41,186 bases of DNA, from the IMG/VR virus record IMGVR_UViG_3300010885_019614, positions 1 to 41,186 of that record; one strand, given 5' to 3'. The translations under genes were made by a program, and so were the position numbers. Below, piece after piece: positions 8,571 to 18,700 of this stretch. The notes under the pieces are model-generated. The model did no database searches. It was not told the origin of the DNA and saw only the letters and a list, made by a program, of their open reading frames with translations. Each line of letters opens with the position of its first letter. The stretch's first letter is position 1. The DNA comes from a virus.

Positions 8571-9297
8571 CTCCTAATGCAATAGGTACCTCCTCCACCT
8601 CACCATCTTCGTGAGTATATTCAAATTTCATATTCATATCAGGTGACATACTCTTAATATGCTCTCTTAATGCTCTACTATCTTTAGCTAACATATTGTT
8701 TACAAATTTGTTAATAGTTGCTAAATCATTCTTACCATCAACTGATTTAATCATATATCTTAATCTAGTACTAATCTCAGATGATACATCTTTATTTATT
8801 TTTTTAAGAGCTTCTACATCTTTATCAATTAATCTTTCATCACCATGTGTTAATATCTTAAATGTTAATTTAGTACCACTTGGTGTTGTATAATCAAATT
8901 CATTTTTGTTTTTGAATATTGAAAAATCAACTTCTTTAGTTTGGATTGTAGATAAATCAAAATTTACATTAATTGTTTCACCTTTTTTAGATGAAAAGAA
9001 TTGTAAATTATATTCTGCACCATATCCTAATAATCTAGTTGCTAAAAGGATAGCGTTTTTATCACCAATAATAATATCATCCGATTTTATACCATCTACT
9101 ATAATAGATTCAAATAATGTATCAATTGCTAATCCTTTTTTAATAAGATTAGATGAAGAAAGAATATCTTCCTCCTTTGCAGTCATTAATTTAATTCTAA
9201 TTTGCCCAGATGATAATGGATGTTCTGGTGGATATACTTTACCTTGAGATGGAAGGTCTAATACTTCCGTTGGAAAATCATATACTTTGTCTGTCAT
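8539..9297 (-). CDS. T4 gp26-like baseplate/tail assembly protein
   Basis: A 252-aa protein starting MTDKVYDFPTEVLDLPSQGK, with the pattern LPSxG..YP...PL.SG.I.IK.MTAKEED.L, followed by IDTLFESIIVDG, DKNAILLATRLLGYG and a C-terminal GVGFFWPS. This matches the T4 base plate family that includes gp26, which acts in hub assembly. The last motif falls directly on a run of seven T where the overlapping frame begins. It has its own promoter-like GTATTTATA 27 nt upstream and a terminator after the extension, so it is a single-gene unit between tube and tape measure operons. No SD is present. It may act as a tape measure chaperone, with long and short forms made by frameshifting (inference). Confidence 0.75.
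   Translation of the reverse strand: MTDKVYDFPTEVLDLPSQGKVYPPEHPLSSGQIRIKLMTAKEEDILSSSNLIKKGLAIDTLFESIIVDGIKSDDIIIGDKNAILLATRLLGYGAEYNLQFFSSKKGETINVNFDLSTIQTKEVDFSIFKNKNEFDYTTPSGTKLTFKILTHGDERLIDKDVEALKKINKDVSSEISTRLRYMIKSVDGKNDLATINKFVNNMLAKDSRALREHIKSMSPDMNMKFEYTHEDGEVEEVPIALGVGFFWPSYQS
8559..8568 (-). promoter_or_regulatory. Candidate programmed frameshift site (GGG + T7)
   Basis: The coding strand reads GGG TTT TTT TGG in the main frame. The downstream open frame is +1 (equivalently -2). On seven T a Phe-tRNA can move forward one base, or back two, and still pair with TTT. The main-frame stop TAG follows 18 nt after the run. I see no strong downstream hairpin directly after the run. The site is inferred, and a shift slightly further downstream at the Trp-Pro codons is also possible. 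Confidence 0.5.
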
Positions 9298-9323
9298 AAC
9301 TTTACTTGTTTTAAGTTTGTATA

Positions 9324-9332
9324 TATAAATAC
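9324..9332 (-). promoter_or_regulatory. Candidate late promoter, GTATTTATA
   Basis: Coding-strand GTATTTATA, 27 nt upstream of the gp26-like ATG and downstream of the tube terminator. It differs from the consensus ATATTTATA only at the first base. It would drive the single gp26-like transcription unit. Confidence 0.55.
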
Positions 9333-9358
9333 ATAGTTTTTAAAAAATTAGAAAGCAC

Positions 9359-9384
9359 AAAAAAGGGGATATTTTGATATCCCC
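9359..9384 (-). terminator. Rho-independent terminator after the tail tube gene
   Basis: An 8-bp perfect stem (GGGGATAT/ATATCCCC at 9365-9372 and 9377-9384) with a 4-nt loop, followed on the minus strand by six U. It lies 24 bp after the tube stop codon. This is the strongest terminator in the window and fits very high transcription of the tube gene. Confidence 0.9.
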
Positions 9385-9407
9385 TGATTGTTTTTATTAT
9401 TTTTAGA

Positions 9408-9896
9408 TTAGTATTCTAAGATAGCGTAATCATAAGCTAATGTTAAAGTGATAGTTGCTACTTCGTTTGAAGTGAAATCTAAATCACCAAAGTTAGCCTG
9501 AAGAATGAAAGCTCCTTTAAGTTTCCATTGTTCGATTTTATCACCAACCGGTCCTAACATATAGATATCGATATCCTTTTTGTAGAAATCAGCGTATCCA
9601 TCTCTACCAGTAATAGATTCATGTGATAATCTCACCCACTCCATTACCGCTTGTGCTCCAGATGGAACGATTGGGTCATAAAGAGTGATTTCTAAATCTT
9701 GCCACTCACCTTTACCTTTCAACTGTCTTTTAACGTTGATATGGTCTAAGGTTACTTTCTCAAAGTTAATTTGAGGTCTGTTACCAGCTTTTACTAAATA
9801 TGATTGAATACCATCAATTTCCATGATGTATCTGTTCTTCATTTTAGGTTCGAAGTTCGTATAGAACATCTTATCAAATTCTAATATTTCTGCCAT
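9408..9896 (-). CDS. Tail tube protein (T4 gp19-like)
   Basis: A 162-aa protein, matching the T4 tube protein length (163 aa). It opens with FDKMFYTNFEPKMKNRYIMEIDGI, the N-terminus typical of gp19-family tubes (F..KNRF.M.IDGIPSYL.K...RP), and continues with LEITLYDPIVPSGAQAVMEW and WKLKGAFI..ANFGDLD...VATITLTLAYDYA. Hexameric rings of this protein form the inner tube through which DNA passes. It follows the sheath gene, as 18-19 do in T4, and has its own promoter-like ATATTTATT and a strong terminator. The leader has GGAAC 6 nt before the ATG, a weak SD, unusual here. Codon use is less AT-biased than in the baseplate genes, as expected for a very abundant protein. Confidence 0.93.
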   Translation of the reverse strand: MAEILEFDKMFYTNFEPKMKNRYIMEIDGIQSYLVKAGNRPQINFEKVTLDHINVKRQLKGKGEWQDLEITLYDPIVPSGAQAVMEWVRLSHESITGRDGYADFYKKDIDIYMLGPVGDKIEQWKLKGAFILQANFGDLDFTSNEVATITLTLAYDYAILEY

Positions 9897-9919
9897 TTTT
9901 GTTCCGTTTATTTTATATT

Positions 9920-9928
9920 AATAAATAT
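9920..9928 (-). promoter_or_regulatory. Candidate late promoter, ATATTTATT
   Basis: Coding-strand ATATTTATT, 24 nt upstream of the tube ATG in the 52-bp gap after the sheath gene. No terminator hairpin is seen in this gap, so the tube may be made both from its own promoter and by read-through from the sheath transcript. Confidence 0.6.
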
Positions 9929-9948
9929 CCAATTCCTTTATTTTCAAA

Positions 9949-12225
9949 TTATGCGTTGAAAGATGCTCCCGTTGGTAAGATGTTGAAATCAATTACGATG
10001 AATTCAGCTGTCTTTGCCGGTTGTAAGAACACTTGTCCTGCTAATACATTTCTATCGATTACATCCGGTGTGTTGTTAGTTTCATCCATTACAACTTTGA
10101 ATGCGTATAAACCTTGTCTTTGTTGGATAGCCTCTAAATAAGGGTTTACAGTGTTTAAGAAACGAGTTCTAGTTGTAGATGTATTTTGTTCAAACACTAA
10201 GTAACGAGATGTTGAAGCGATGAACTTCTTCATTGTGATAAGTAATCTTCTTACATTGATTCTATCTAATGCCGAAGCCTTATCTTGCAATGTCTTCTGT
10301 CCGAATGCTACAATACCTTGTCCAGGGAATGCTGCGATTGGGTTTACTTTGTTCTCATATAGAGTGTCTCTCTCTGCATGTGTTAATCTATTCAATACAC
10401 TAACTGCTCCAGTGATACCACCTCTATTCAAACCAGCCGGTGCGAACCACTCTGCCGCCAATCTATCATTACTTGCGTAAACCGCTGGTAATAATACTGA
10501 TGGAGGAACTATTGTTAATTTGTTTGTATTTGTATCAATTGTTTTAATCCAAGGATAATAAGTACCAACATAATTTGAATCTACTCCTTGCGCTTTTTCA
10601 GTTACATCTGCAATTGTTGCATCATAATCAGAAAATTCAGCTATGTAGAATGCATCTTGTCTATCTTCAACCATATCAATAACTGCTTGAACAGCTGCTG
10701 GATGGCTTTGGTAGTTTAGACCAGGTGTTACCACCATATTGATATCCCACTCATCAGGATTAGAAATTGCGTTAATTGCTTTTGTATATGCTACTGAACC
10801 AGATGCTGCTGAAGTTGAACAATTGAATCCTTGCTGATTTGCATTGCTCCAATTTGCATCACCAGCTTTAGCTATTGGTGTGATTGGATTGATACCATCA
10901 AATCCATATTGGAATGCTAATACAAATTGTCTCTTAACCATATCAACTGCCTTTGAACCAGTCATTTGGTATGATAATTGAGAATCAAATCCGAAAACAG
11001 CGTTTGAACCTGATAATGCTCCATCAGGAATTGGTTTTAAATATTGAGCGTTATCAATTGATACACCCTCACCTTCAAAATCAAATCCACTATAATAGAT
11101 TGGAGAACCGGCTGTGTTAGCTGCTGAACCTGTTTGATATACAACCGCAGGTACTTTAGTTACATCGCCAGCTGCTGTTTCAATTGGATTTATATATGCT
11201 GCATGTCCGAATGGTGCTGCTGATATAGGATATGAACCAGCTATTGCTACTTCAACTCTTACATATTTTGATTTATTAGCGTAATCACCATTTTGTGTGA
11301 TTTTGCCAGCAGAATCAATTGTAATATAAGAATCACCCATTCTTCTAGCTATAAAGTTTGGAGAAGCAGGGTCTAAGTTTACATTGTTAAATGTTTCAAC
11401 AACACTCTTTCTCTTATCAATATCAGAATAACTTCTAATAGTTACAGTAAAAGTTGAATAATCAGTACCACCATCTTCACCAGCTGCCTTTACATTAGAA
11501 ATACCAACTTTAAATTTAGTATTATAATTTGCACCATCACCTAAAGTTACAAATTTGAAAAGGTCATATCTTACACCACTAATCAATTGAGAGGTAACCA
11601 TTGGAGTTTGTGCAGGCTGTGCATCAAATGTATAATCCTGTGTAGGTAATACAATACTAGATATACTAGCTGTTGGTAAACCATTTGCTGCATTTTCAAA
11701 GTAAACATAAGTGTATGCTTCTTTTGGTCCAAGTGGAGATTCACCAAATACATCTGATAAATCATTTGTAGCTGATGTTACTGTTGATGCTGATACATTC
11801 GTTGCACTACCGGTTGCTCCAGTAATTACAAATGAACCAGATGTACCGGTTGCACTTCCTCCAGTAAAACCATAGTTTTGGAATCCGTTTGAAGTTGAGT
11901 ATAATACACCAGCTATTTTACCACCAGCAACTATTGCTAATGGTGCTGCTTGGTAGTATCCTCCGATACCTGCAACTCTTACGATAGTAGCTTGTCCAGC
12001 TTCTCTTAAATAATTTTGTACTGCGTATTCAGTATAATATGTTCCGTCTACTTTACCGAACTTTTCCTCAAATTCTGATTGAGTTGTTACGATTGTAGGT
12101 ACAAATGCAGGTCCTTCTTTTAGAGGTCCTATAAATGCTGCTCCGATTTCACCGATTCCTTGAGAAAGGAATGATAAATCGTTTTCTCTAGTAAATACAC
12201 CAGGGGATACAATTCTTTCTGCCAT
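9949..12225 (-). CDS. Contractile tail sheath protein (T4 gp18-like)
   Basis: A 758-aa protein (T4 gp18 is 659). The N-terminus MAERIVSPGVFTREND is the classic sheath start, followed by GAAFIGPLKEGPAFVPTIV and FGKVDGTYYTEYAVQNYL. The variable outer domains occupy about 120-450. The conserved C-terminal part has LAAEWFAPAGLNRG, AFPGQGIVAFGQKTL, a DRINVRRL helix and a final beta arm (TAEFIVIDFNI). I place the start at 12225 because AATCGGAGAAATAAC precedes this ATG: GGAG at good spacing, the clearest SD in the window. A longer frame to 12276 adds 17 residues without family support. A promoter motif lies 61 nt upstream, giving the longest leader here. Codons are less AT-biased than in baseplate genes. 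Confidence 0.95.
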   Translation of the reverse strand: MAERIVSPGVFTRENDLSFLSQGIGEIGAAFIGPLKEGPAFVPTIVTTQSEFEEKFGKVDGTYYTEYAVQNYLREAGQATIVRVAGIGGYYQAAPLAIVAGGKIAGVLYSTSNGFQNYGFTGGSATGTSGSFVITGATGSATNVSASTVTSATNDLSDVFGESPLGPKEAYTYVYFENAANGLPTASISSIVLPTQDYTFDAQPAQTPMVTSQLISGVRYDLFKFVTLGDGANYNTKFKVGISNVKAAGEDGGTDYSTFTVTIRSYSDIDKRKSVVETFNNVNLDPASPNFIARRMGDSYITIDSAGKITQNGDYANKSKYVRVEVAIAGSYPISAAPFGHAAYINPIETAAGDVTKVPAVVYQTGSAANTAGSPIYYSGFDFEGEGVSIDNAQYLKPIPDGALSGSNAVFGFDSQLSYQMTGSKAVDMVKRQFVLAFQYGFDGINPITPIAKAGDANWSNANQQGFNCSTSAASGSVAYTKAINAISNPDEWDINMVVTPGLNYQSHPAAVQAVIDMVEDRQDAFYIAEFSDYDATIADVTEKAQGVDSNYVGTYYPWIKTIDTNTNKLTIVPPSVLLPAVYASNDRLAAEWFAPAGLNRGGITGAVSVLNRLTHAERDTLYENKVNPIAAFPGQGIVAFGQKTLQDKASALDRINVRRLLITMKKFIASTSRYLVFEQNTSTTRTRFLNTVNPYLEAIQQRQGLYAFKVVMDETNNTPDVIDRNVLAGQVFLQPAKTAEFIVIDFNILPTGASFNA

Positions 12226-12285
12226 GTTATTTCTCCGATTATTATGTTTTAAAATGCTAATATTGAGTATGTACAATATTACCTA

Positions 12286-12294
12286 TATAAATAT
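12286..12294 (-). promoter_or_regulatory. Candidate late promoter for the sheath gene, ATATTTATA
   Basis: An exact copy of the consensus, 61 nt before the sheath ATG, directly after the terminator of the upstream gene. The leader is longer than at other genes and ends in a GGAG SD, so sheath may have extra translational control. Confidence 0.6.
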
Positions 12295-12300
12295 AAAGAA

Positions 12301-12346
12301 AATGTCCAAAACATAATTTATTTTATTAAACTATACTTTGGACATT
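12301..12346 (-). terminator. Terminator after the 131-aa gene
   Basis: A 10-bp perfect stem, AATGTCCAAA (12301-12310) with TTTGGACATT (12337-12346), and a 26-nt AT-rich loop. On the minus strand TTCTTTATATTT follows. The loop is long, so this is weaker than the tube terminator, but its place just after a stop codon and before a promoter motif supports it. Confidence 0.65.
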
Positions 12347-12369
12347 CAAAATAATATATTTTTGGTATA

Positions 12370-12765
12370 TTATACAGGAGGTGCGTCAGGTATATTACTA
12401 CCAGATGCTTCAGACCAAGGGAAATTTTTAGGACCAACTTCTTGCTTTTCCCATTTATGTGAATCAATGTGTTTATTTAATTGCTCATTTATATGTTGCC
12501 AATAATGAGGATTCGGTGATTCCGAACCACTTACATATGTTTTAACCCAACCCAATATTAAATCTTCAGATAAATCTTTGTAATCGATGAATCCATCTTC
12601 GTTTAAATCAGATATTTCAAATGGAGTTCCTCCAGTAAATGTAGCCACATATCCTTCTTCATCAGTAGCTTCAAGTTTCCATTGTGTACCAACAATAACA
12701 TCTGATTTATCAGATGTATTTTGCTTTCTAAGTCCTGTTAATGACCATTTGTATTCGAATGCCAT
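12370..12765 (-). CDS. Small virion-associated protein with EF-hand-like loop, 131 aa
   Basis: The N-terminus (MAFEYKWSLTGLRKQ...DVIVGTQWKLEATDEEGYVATFTGGTPF) resembles a small protein family common in T4-like marine phages, of the form YxW.I..L......VV....W...G.DE.G..GTF.G.TPF. Residues 53-64, DLNEDGFIDYKD, match a calcium-binding EF-hand loop: D53, N55, D57, G58, I60, D61, D64. After it comes a helix (LSEDLILGWVKTYV) and a proline-rich tail ending DAPPV. Family members often have a helix at this point, so the loop may be a local embellishment. It sits between the giant fiber and the sheath, with its own promoter motif and terminator. Confidence 0.7.
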   Translation of the reverse strand: MAFEYKWSLTGLRKQNTSDKSDVIVGTQWKLEATDEEGYVATFTGGTPFEISDLNEDGFIDYKDLSEDLILGWVKTYVSGSESPNPHYWQHINEQLNKHIDSHKWEKQEVGPKNFPWSEASGSNIPDAPPV

Positions 12766-12780
12766 AGTTTTGTTATTTTA

Positions 12781-12789
12781 TATAAATAT
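12781..12789 (-). promoter_or_regulatory. Candidate late promoter, ATATTTATA
   Basis: An exact consensus copy filling most of the 25-bp gap between the giant S74 fiber gene and the 131-aa gene, only 16 nt from the ATG. If transcription starts about 6-8 nt downstream, the leader would be very short or nearly absent. Confidence 0.5.
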
Positions 12790-12790
12790 G

Positions 12791-15700
12791 TTACTTTTTA
12801 TTTTTCAATTCTTTGATTTCAGCTCTTGCTTCGTCCAATTCTGCTTTTAATTCTTTAACTGCCTCTACCAATAGTGCGGTAATCTTATCGTATTTGATAG
12901 TCTTATACATTGGAGACATTTCAGGAACAAAATCAACCGCATCCATTGCGTTTTTAGAATCTTGATGTGTAAGTTGAGTTTGGTATTCCGTTGTTAATAA
13001 TGGTTCTATTTCTTCAACTTCCTGTGCAATCAATCCAATATCTCTAGTTCCAGCACGCTTACTATTAATGTTTACCTTTTCATTATTCCAATCATAAGTA
13101 ACACCTCTAAGCTTTTGGATTTTTTCTAAAGCGTTAGGAATTGTTTCTATATTTTCTTTAAGTCTAATATCAGAATAGTATGCAATTACGTTACCACTTG
13201 CTCTCAAATCACCACTAATATAGAATCCCCAATCAGTAGTATATGCTCTCCAACCAGCTGCGTATGCTAAATAAACGTTACCATTACAATATGATAAGAA
13301 TGACCAACCATATGAAGGATGCCAGAATCCACAAGGTGCACCAGCACCAGCAGTATGTATCATCAATGCCATACTACCATCAACTCTCCATCCAGAATAT
13401 CCATTATTAGAACCACCCATATACCAAGATGTATAATCTCCAGTATAACGGTCTAAGTATTTAGAACCATCGTATCTATTATACATAGTACCAGAATACA
13501 TTCTATTGTAGAAATATGCAATTGGGTTACCATTCTCACCACTCATGTAAGTGAATGTGTTATCACCAGTTGAGTTATCCATCAATCTCAAATACGAATA
13601 AGTGTTATTGTTATTCGCATCAACTCTCAATGTAATATCATTGAATGAGTTTAATGAAACTGAATCAGCCCAGTTAGCGTTATAATCTTGCGATGCATAT
13701 CCGTGATTATTAAATGTATCATATGTTGCGTTCCAGTCAAATGATACAAATGCCAATCTACTAATATAGGAGCTATATGAACCATAGTTTCCCCAAATAG
13801 AATATTCACTACCTACTCTAAATGAACCTTGTGCTCTAATATATGAATCACAATAAATGTTTTTACCATTATATGTTCTTAACCAAGTAGAATCCTGCAT
13901 AAACCAACCACCACCATAAGATTCATTATACCATCCAGTACCACCATAACTTCTAAACCAGTTATTAGAATATATTGTATTGGCCATCGTTAATGTATTC
14001 ATATAAGATGAACCATTCATATCAATATAATATCCACCATTATCTCTATCTACAATATACGGAACGTATAGAGTATTAGAAATTCTAATATTTTGGTCAC
14101 CAGCACCAACAGACATAATTTCAGAACCGTGATAAGGGTCATTATTATAGAATCTAGTTCCACCATAATCCCATCTACCACCAATTTCAACCCCAGTGTG
14201 CCATCCTAATACTAAACGAGTATGTGTTGAGTAACCATTGTTGTATGGTCCTCTTACAAATATCATATAGTAAGGTTGAGCATCACTTCTAGTACCAGAT
14301 GTAATACCAGTTTGAGAACCTACTGCAGATGGGTCAGTTCCACTATTACCCAAATCAATACTTCTAGTGTTACCAGTTCCACTATTAATTCTGAATGCGA
14401 ATGTTCCACCATAATCATAGTAGTAATCTGAGTTTACAGAACTACGAGCAATTAAAGTACTACCATTATGAACACCATTTGTATAGAAATCACCATAGTT
14501 ATTAATAGATGCCACATTCGTATTGGTACTCATATTTCTGAATACCCAAGCTCTACCAGATGTATCCATTATAAACCAAGTACCATAGTTATCGGATTGA
14601 TAACCATGCGTACCATATCCAATGTTTGCACCATATTTGAATCCCATCCAAGATGTAGTAGTGTTACCAGTACTCCACAATGTAATACCACCATCTCTTG
14701 ATGAGTTATTATTATTAGAGTTGAACCAACCAGAATATCCAACCGTAAGATTGTTTACACTTACAACATCACTACCACCAGCATTAATACCACCATACAA
14801 CCAGTTATATCCTAATGAATAAATACCAGATGGATGATACGATGCGTTACCAGTACCACCGGCGTTTGTATTACCTCTATAATAGTTTGCATACATTCCA
14901 ACCAAGTTAGAAGTACCATCAGGAACTGAATAGTATCCAGTACTAGATGTACCATAAAATGCAGGTGCCTGCATGCTGTCTGCTGAATATTGTCTACCAT
15001 ATGTCCAGAATGAACCATTATAGTGCGATATTATTGCATTTACTTTACTACTACCATTATACCCAACCCAACCTGGCATTGCAGGTCCAGAACCTTGCCC
15101 AACAAATACAGTTTCTGCACCAACCATAGTGTATGCACCATAAGTTTGTCCAGATTGAGAACCTTTGTTGAAATAAAATATACCCCAGCCTCTAGCATTT
15201 TCTTGGAATAACCAGTTATTTGCTTCAGAGTTATCGGATACTAAGAATGTACCACCATCGTTATTTTGTCTAAAGTAAGCTTCAGCTTGTATTAAATATC
15301 CTATTGATGTACCATTGCCATCCCACTTATAATATGCATTATCATAATCATAGAATATAGGTGAACGAGTATCAACATATGAATATAATCGTCTGTCCGA
15401 ATCAATTCTTACAGCGTGCTGTCCGTTTATAGAAGGGAAATCTGATGTATTATTAACATAGAAATCTAACCAACCATTTGTATTAGTTCTACCTGCTACT
15501 ATATAGTTTGCACCATTATTACCTAATTGTAAACCGTACCAATTAAGAGATGCATTATAAATACCAGAGTTATCTACATATCTTGCTCTAAAATGATAAG
15601 ATGAATTTGGAGTAATTAAATCACCACTAGCAACATTACCTCTTGATGTTACAGTAGCTAAAGTTTCAGATGTTGCGTTACCAGTAATTGATGTATTTAA

Positions 15701-18700
15701 TGAATTTTTTGGAACAGTTGTTATTATACTTAAACCAGTATAAGTTGCATCTGTAATAGCCCAACTTTCCAAATATCCTGAGCCTTGGTCATATATACAT
15801 CTTACGTTAAATCTACCATAATAGATGTTTGATGATAGATGAATACACACCTTACCAGCCCCATTTCTACCAATTCTTACAGTACCAGGATCCCAATCAC
15901 CGTTATTTATATATGAATGATTCGTCCAACTACCACCATATGCGTACCAAACAATTTGTAAATTAATTGATTGTGCATTTCCATATGCATAACCCTCAAT
16001 AATTACAGTTGGCATATTGAAAGTACCATAATCAATATTCGTAGTAATTAAATATCCGTTTCCAGTTGAATAGTTAAGTGCGTTAAATGTAGATGTTAAA
16101 CTATGATATGGAGTTGATACTTGATTAGTTCTTAATATATTTAAAACACTTGTACCATTTGTATTCAAGTAATAACTACTATTATTATTCATATACAAGT
16201 TACCATCACTCAGATTTTTTCTCAAATCCCAGCTTGCCCATGTACCATTTAAAAAACCATAGTTACTACTATTATCACCATATAATTGGAATTTGAAGCC
16301 ACCAGAACTATTTTGTACTACGATACCACCATCACTATTTCCAGATGTTCTAATTCTAATATTTGCCGTATTGAATGCGTCAAATAAATGTGCTCCAATA
16401 TATGCTGAACTTAAGTTAGCTTGTCCACCACTACTAATGTAATAAGTTGTACCACCTACATAAAGATTACCATCTGCTCTAAAGTTATATGGAGTATAAG
16501 TACCATTAGTAAATGCATTAGATTGATTTAATCTTAAATAACTATCTGTTGTATCAAGTGCTTGCTTACCATTACCAGATAGATAATTAGTAAAGAATTG
16601 ATTACCTGCTCCATTTACTCTCCATACCCAACCACTACCATCATTAACCGCAAATCCATAAGAACCACCGGATGATATAGTTGTATAAATACCATAATCA
16701 AATCCAGTCTTGTCAACAAAAATACCCCAGTCTGCTCCACTTCTATCAGAAACAGTCAATACCGCATCAGTACCTCCAATTGAATATGGATTTGATGAAC
16801 GATAGAAAATTACAGACCCATTATCAACACCACCAGCTATCAAACCTCTTAAGTTTGATGTTGTCGCGTTTACATAATAAGTTGTTGCTCCTCCAACATA
16901 TACAGTGTTTGCAGTTAAGTTTCCACCAATTGTAGTATCTCTACTAATGTATGCTCTATAATAATCGTAATCATAAACCGCTTGATGGTATGGTTGATTA
17001 TATCCACTATATCCACCATAGTATGCAAGTGCAGCTACAGATCCAGCATTTCCACTACCACCCGTATTGTAGAATGATACCCTTATTCTATTGATAGCAG
17101 AATCAAATAAAGAATAGAATTTAGTAAAGTTACCAGGCCAGCTACTCCAGTTGTGACTGAATGCAGTACTCCAACTACTTCCTCCATTTGTTGATGTTTC
17201 TACTGTAATTGTAATATTTGCTCCATTGGTACTACCTACCACATGGAACATATCAAAGTTTTTATATCCTATACTAAATGTAAATCTTTGACCTCTACCG
17301 CCACCACTAGCATCAATAGTAAATCCACCACCACTATAAGAAGATATAGCTTTTTCTCCTAAAAATGTATTTCTAATTGTATCGGTAATAGTTTGTGATG
17401 TCCAAGATGAATTATTTGCCGATGTTTCATACGTTATTAAATCACCATGTCTTAAATTAGACCAAACCGATGAATATGCAAATCCATTATATAAATAACC
17501 TCCACTAAAGCCACAATAAACTAAAGGTGAATTATTATTACCAAATGAAAGTACATTTCCAATTACAGTTCCAGTATTAGCAGTTAAGTTACCAGCTAAT
17601 GTTAATGAGTTTAAATAAGATGTACCTGCATTAATATAATATGTAGAACCACCACCAGTATAAATCGTACCTGCTGTTAAATTTCCTCCAAACCAACCAG
17701 TTCCATTATTTAAATCTACATAGAATCTAGCAACACCACTACCAACAAAACCTAATCTATTAGAATCACCACTACCACCCAATAATCCACCAGCCGTAGT
17801 TTCAAAATATAAACCCCAGTTATTAGCTCCCGGTGTAATCCAGAAATTATTAGTATCAGTTACTTGTAAGAATGCGTAGTTGTAAACACCAGATGAATAC
17901 ATACCACCAGCTGCTACTAAGTTTCCAGCTAAACTTAAATTGTTTAAATAGGATGTACCTGAATTAACATAATAAGTTGTTGCGTTACCTACATATGAAG
18001 TTCCTACTTGTGAGTTACCAGGAATAGTAAAGTTACCACTACCATCCAATCTACCTATTTGAGTATATGATGCAAATCTATTTAATGTTGTACCTGCATC
18101 ATTATAGAAAGTAAATCCACTATTAAATAATAAATAAGTTGATGTGTCTGCTAATGGTGCTCTCCAGCTACCACCTGTTGTTGTATGTCTAACGTTGTAT
18201 CCTAATCCTCCATAAGAACCACCACTATAACCAGCTACAATACCTCTACCTTCAGAACCGCCATTACCTAAATTTACGTTAAATGTACCAGTACCATCAT
18301 AAAAATTTGTTGCTGATACATTTGATGAAAACACAGCGTTTGTACCATTTAAAGTACCAGCTAATGTTAATGCGTTTAAGTTTGATGTAGCATTACTAAG
18401 ATAATATGTACTACCATTGATATTAATATTACCACCTAAAGGATTTAATGTTATGGGTTCTACACCATTTGCTCCACCTGTATTATCATATGATGCTTGA
18501 ATCCATCCTGCGAATGGTGAAACGTTTTGAGTACCTAATTGTAATCTTACTAATGCGTTAGTTCCAGCTAATACTAAATGTGCATTATTTGTATTATCCG
18601 CAGTTGTTGGTGCGCTTACACCAGCTTTATATATTGTTGTATTACCAATTGCCGTTAAACCACCCATAACACTATTTCCAGAAACAGTATTATTTCCAGT

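Noticed and set aside
12226-12276. Upstream start for the sheath (17 extra residues)
   Set aside because: The extension MYILNISILKHNNRRNN does not look like a sheath N-terminus and would span the GGAG site serving the ATG at 12225.
12791-15000. Diversity-generating retroelement target in the C-terminal part of the 2960-aa fiber
   Set aside because: The region is Asn/Tyr-rich, but no template repeat or reverse transcriptase is in the window and the end is an S74 chaperone, not a lectin-type variable domain.
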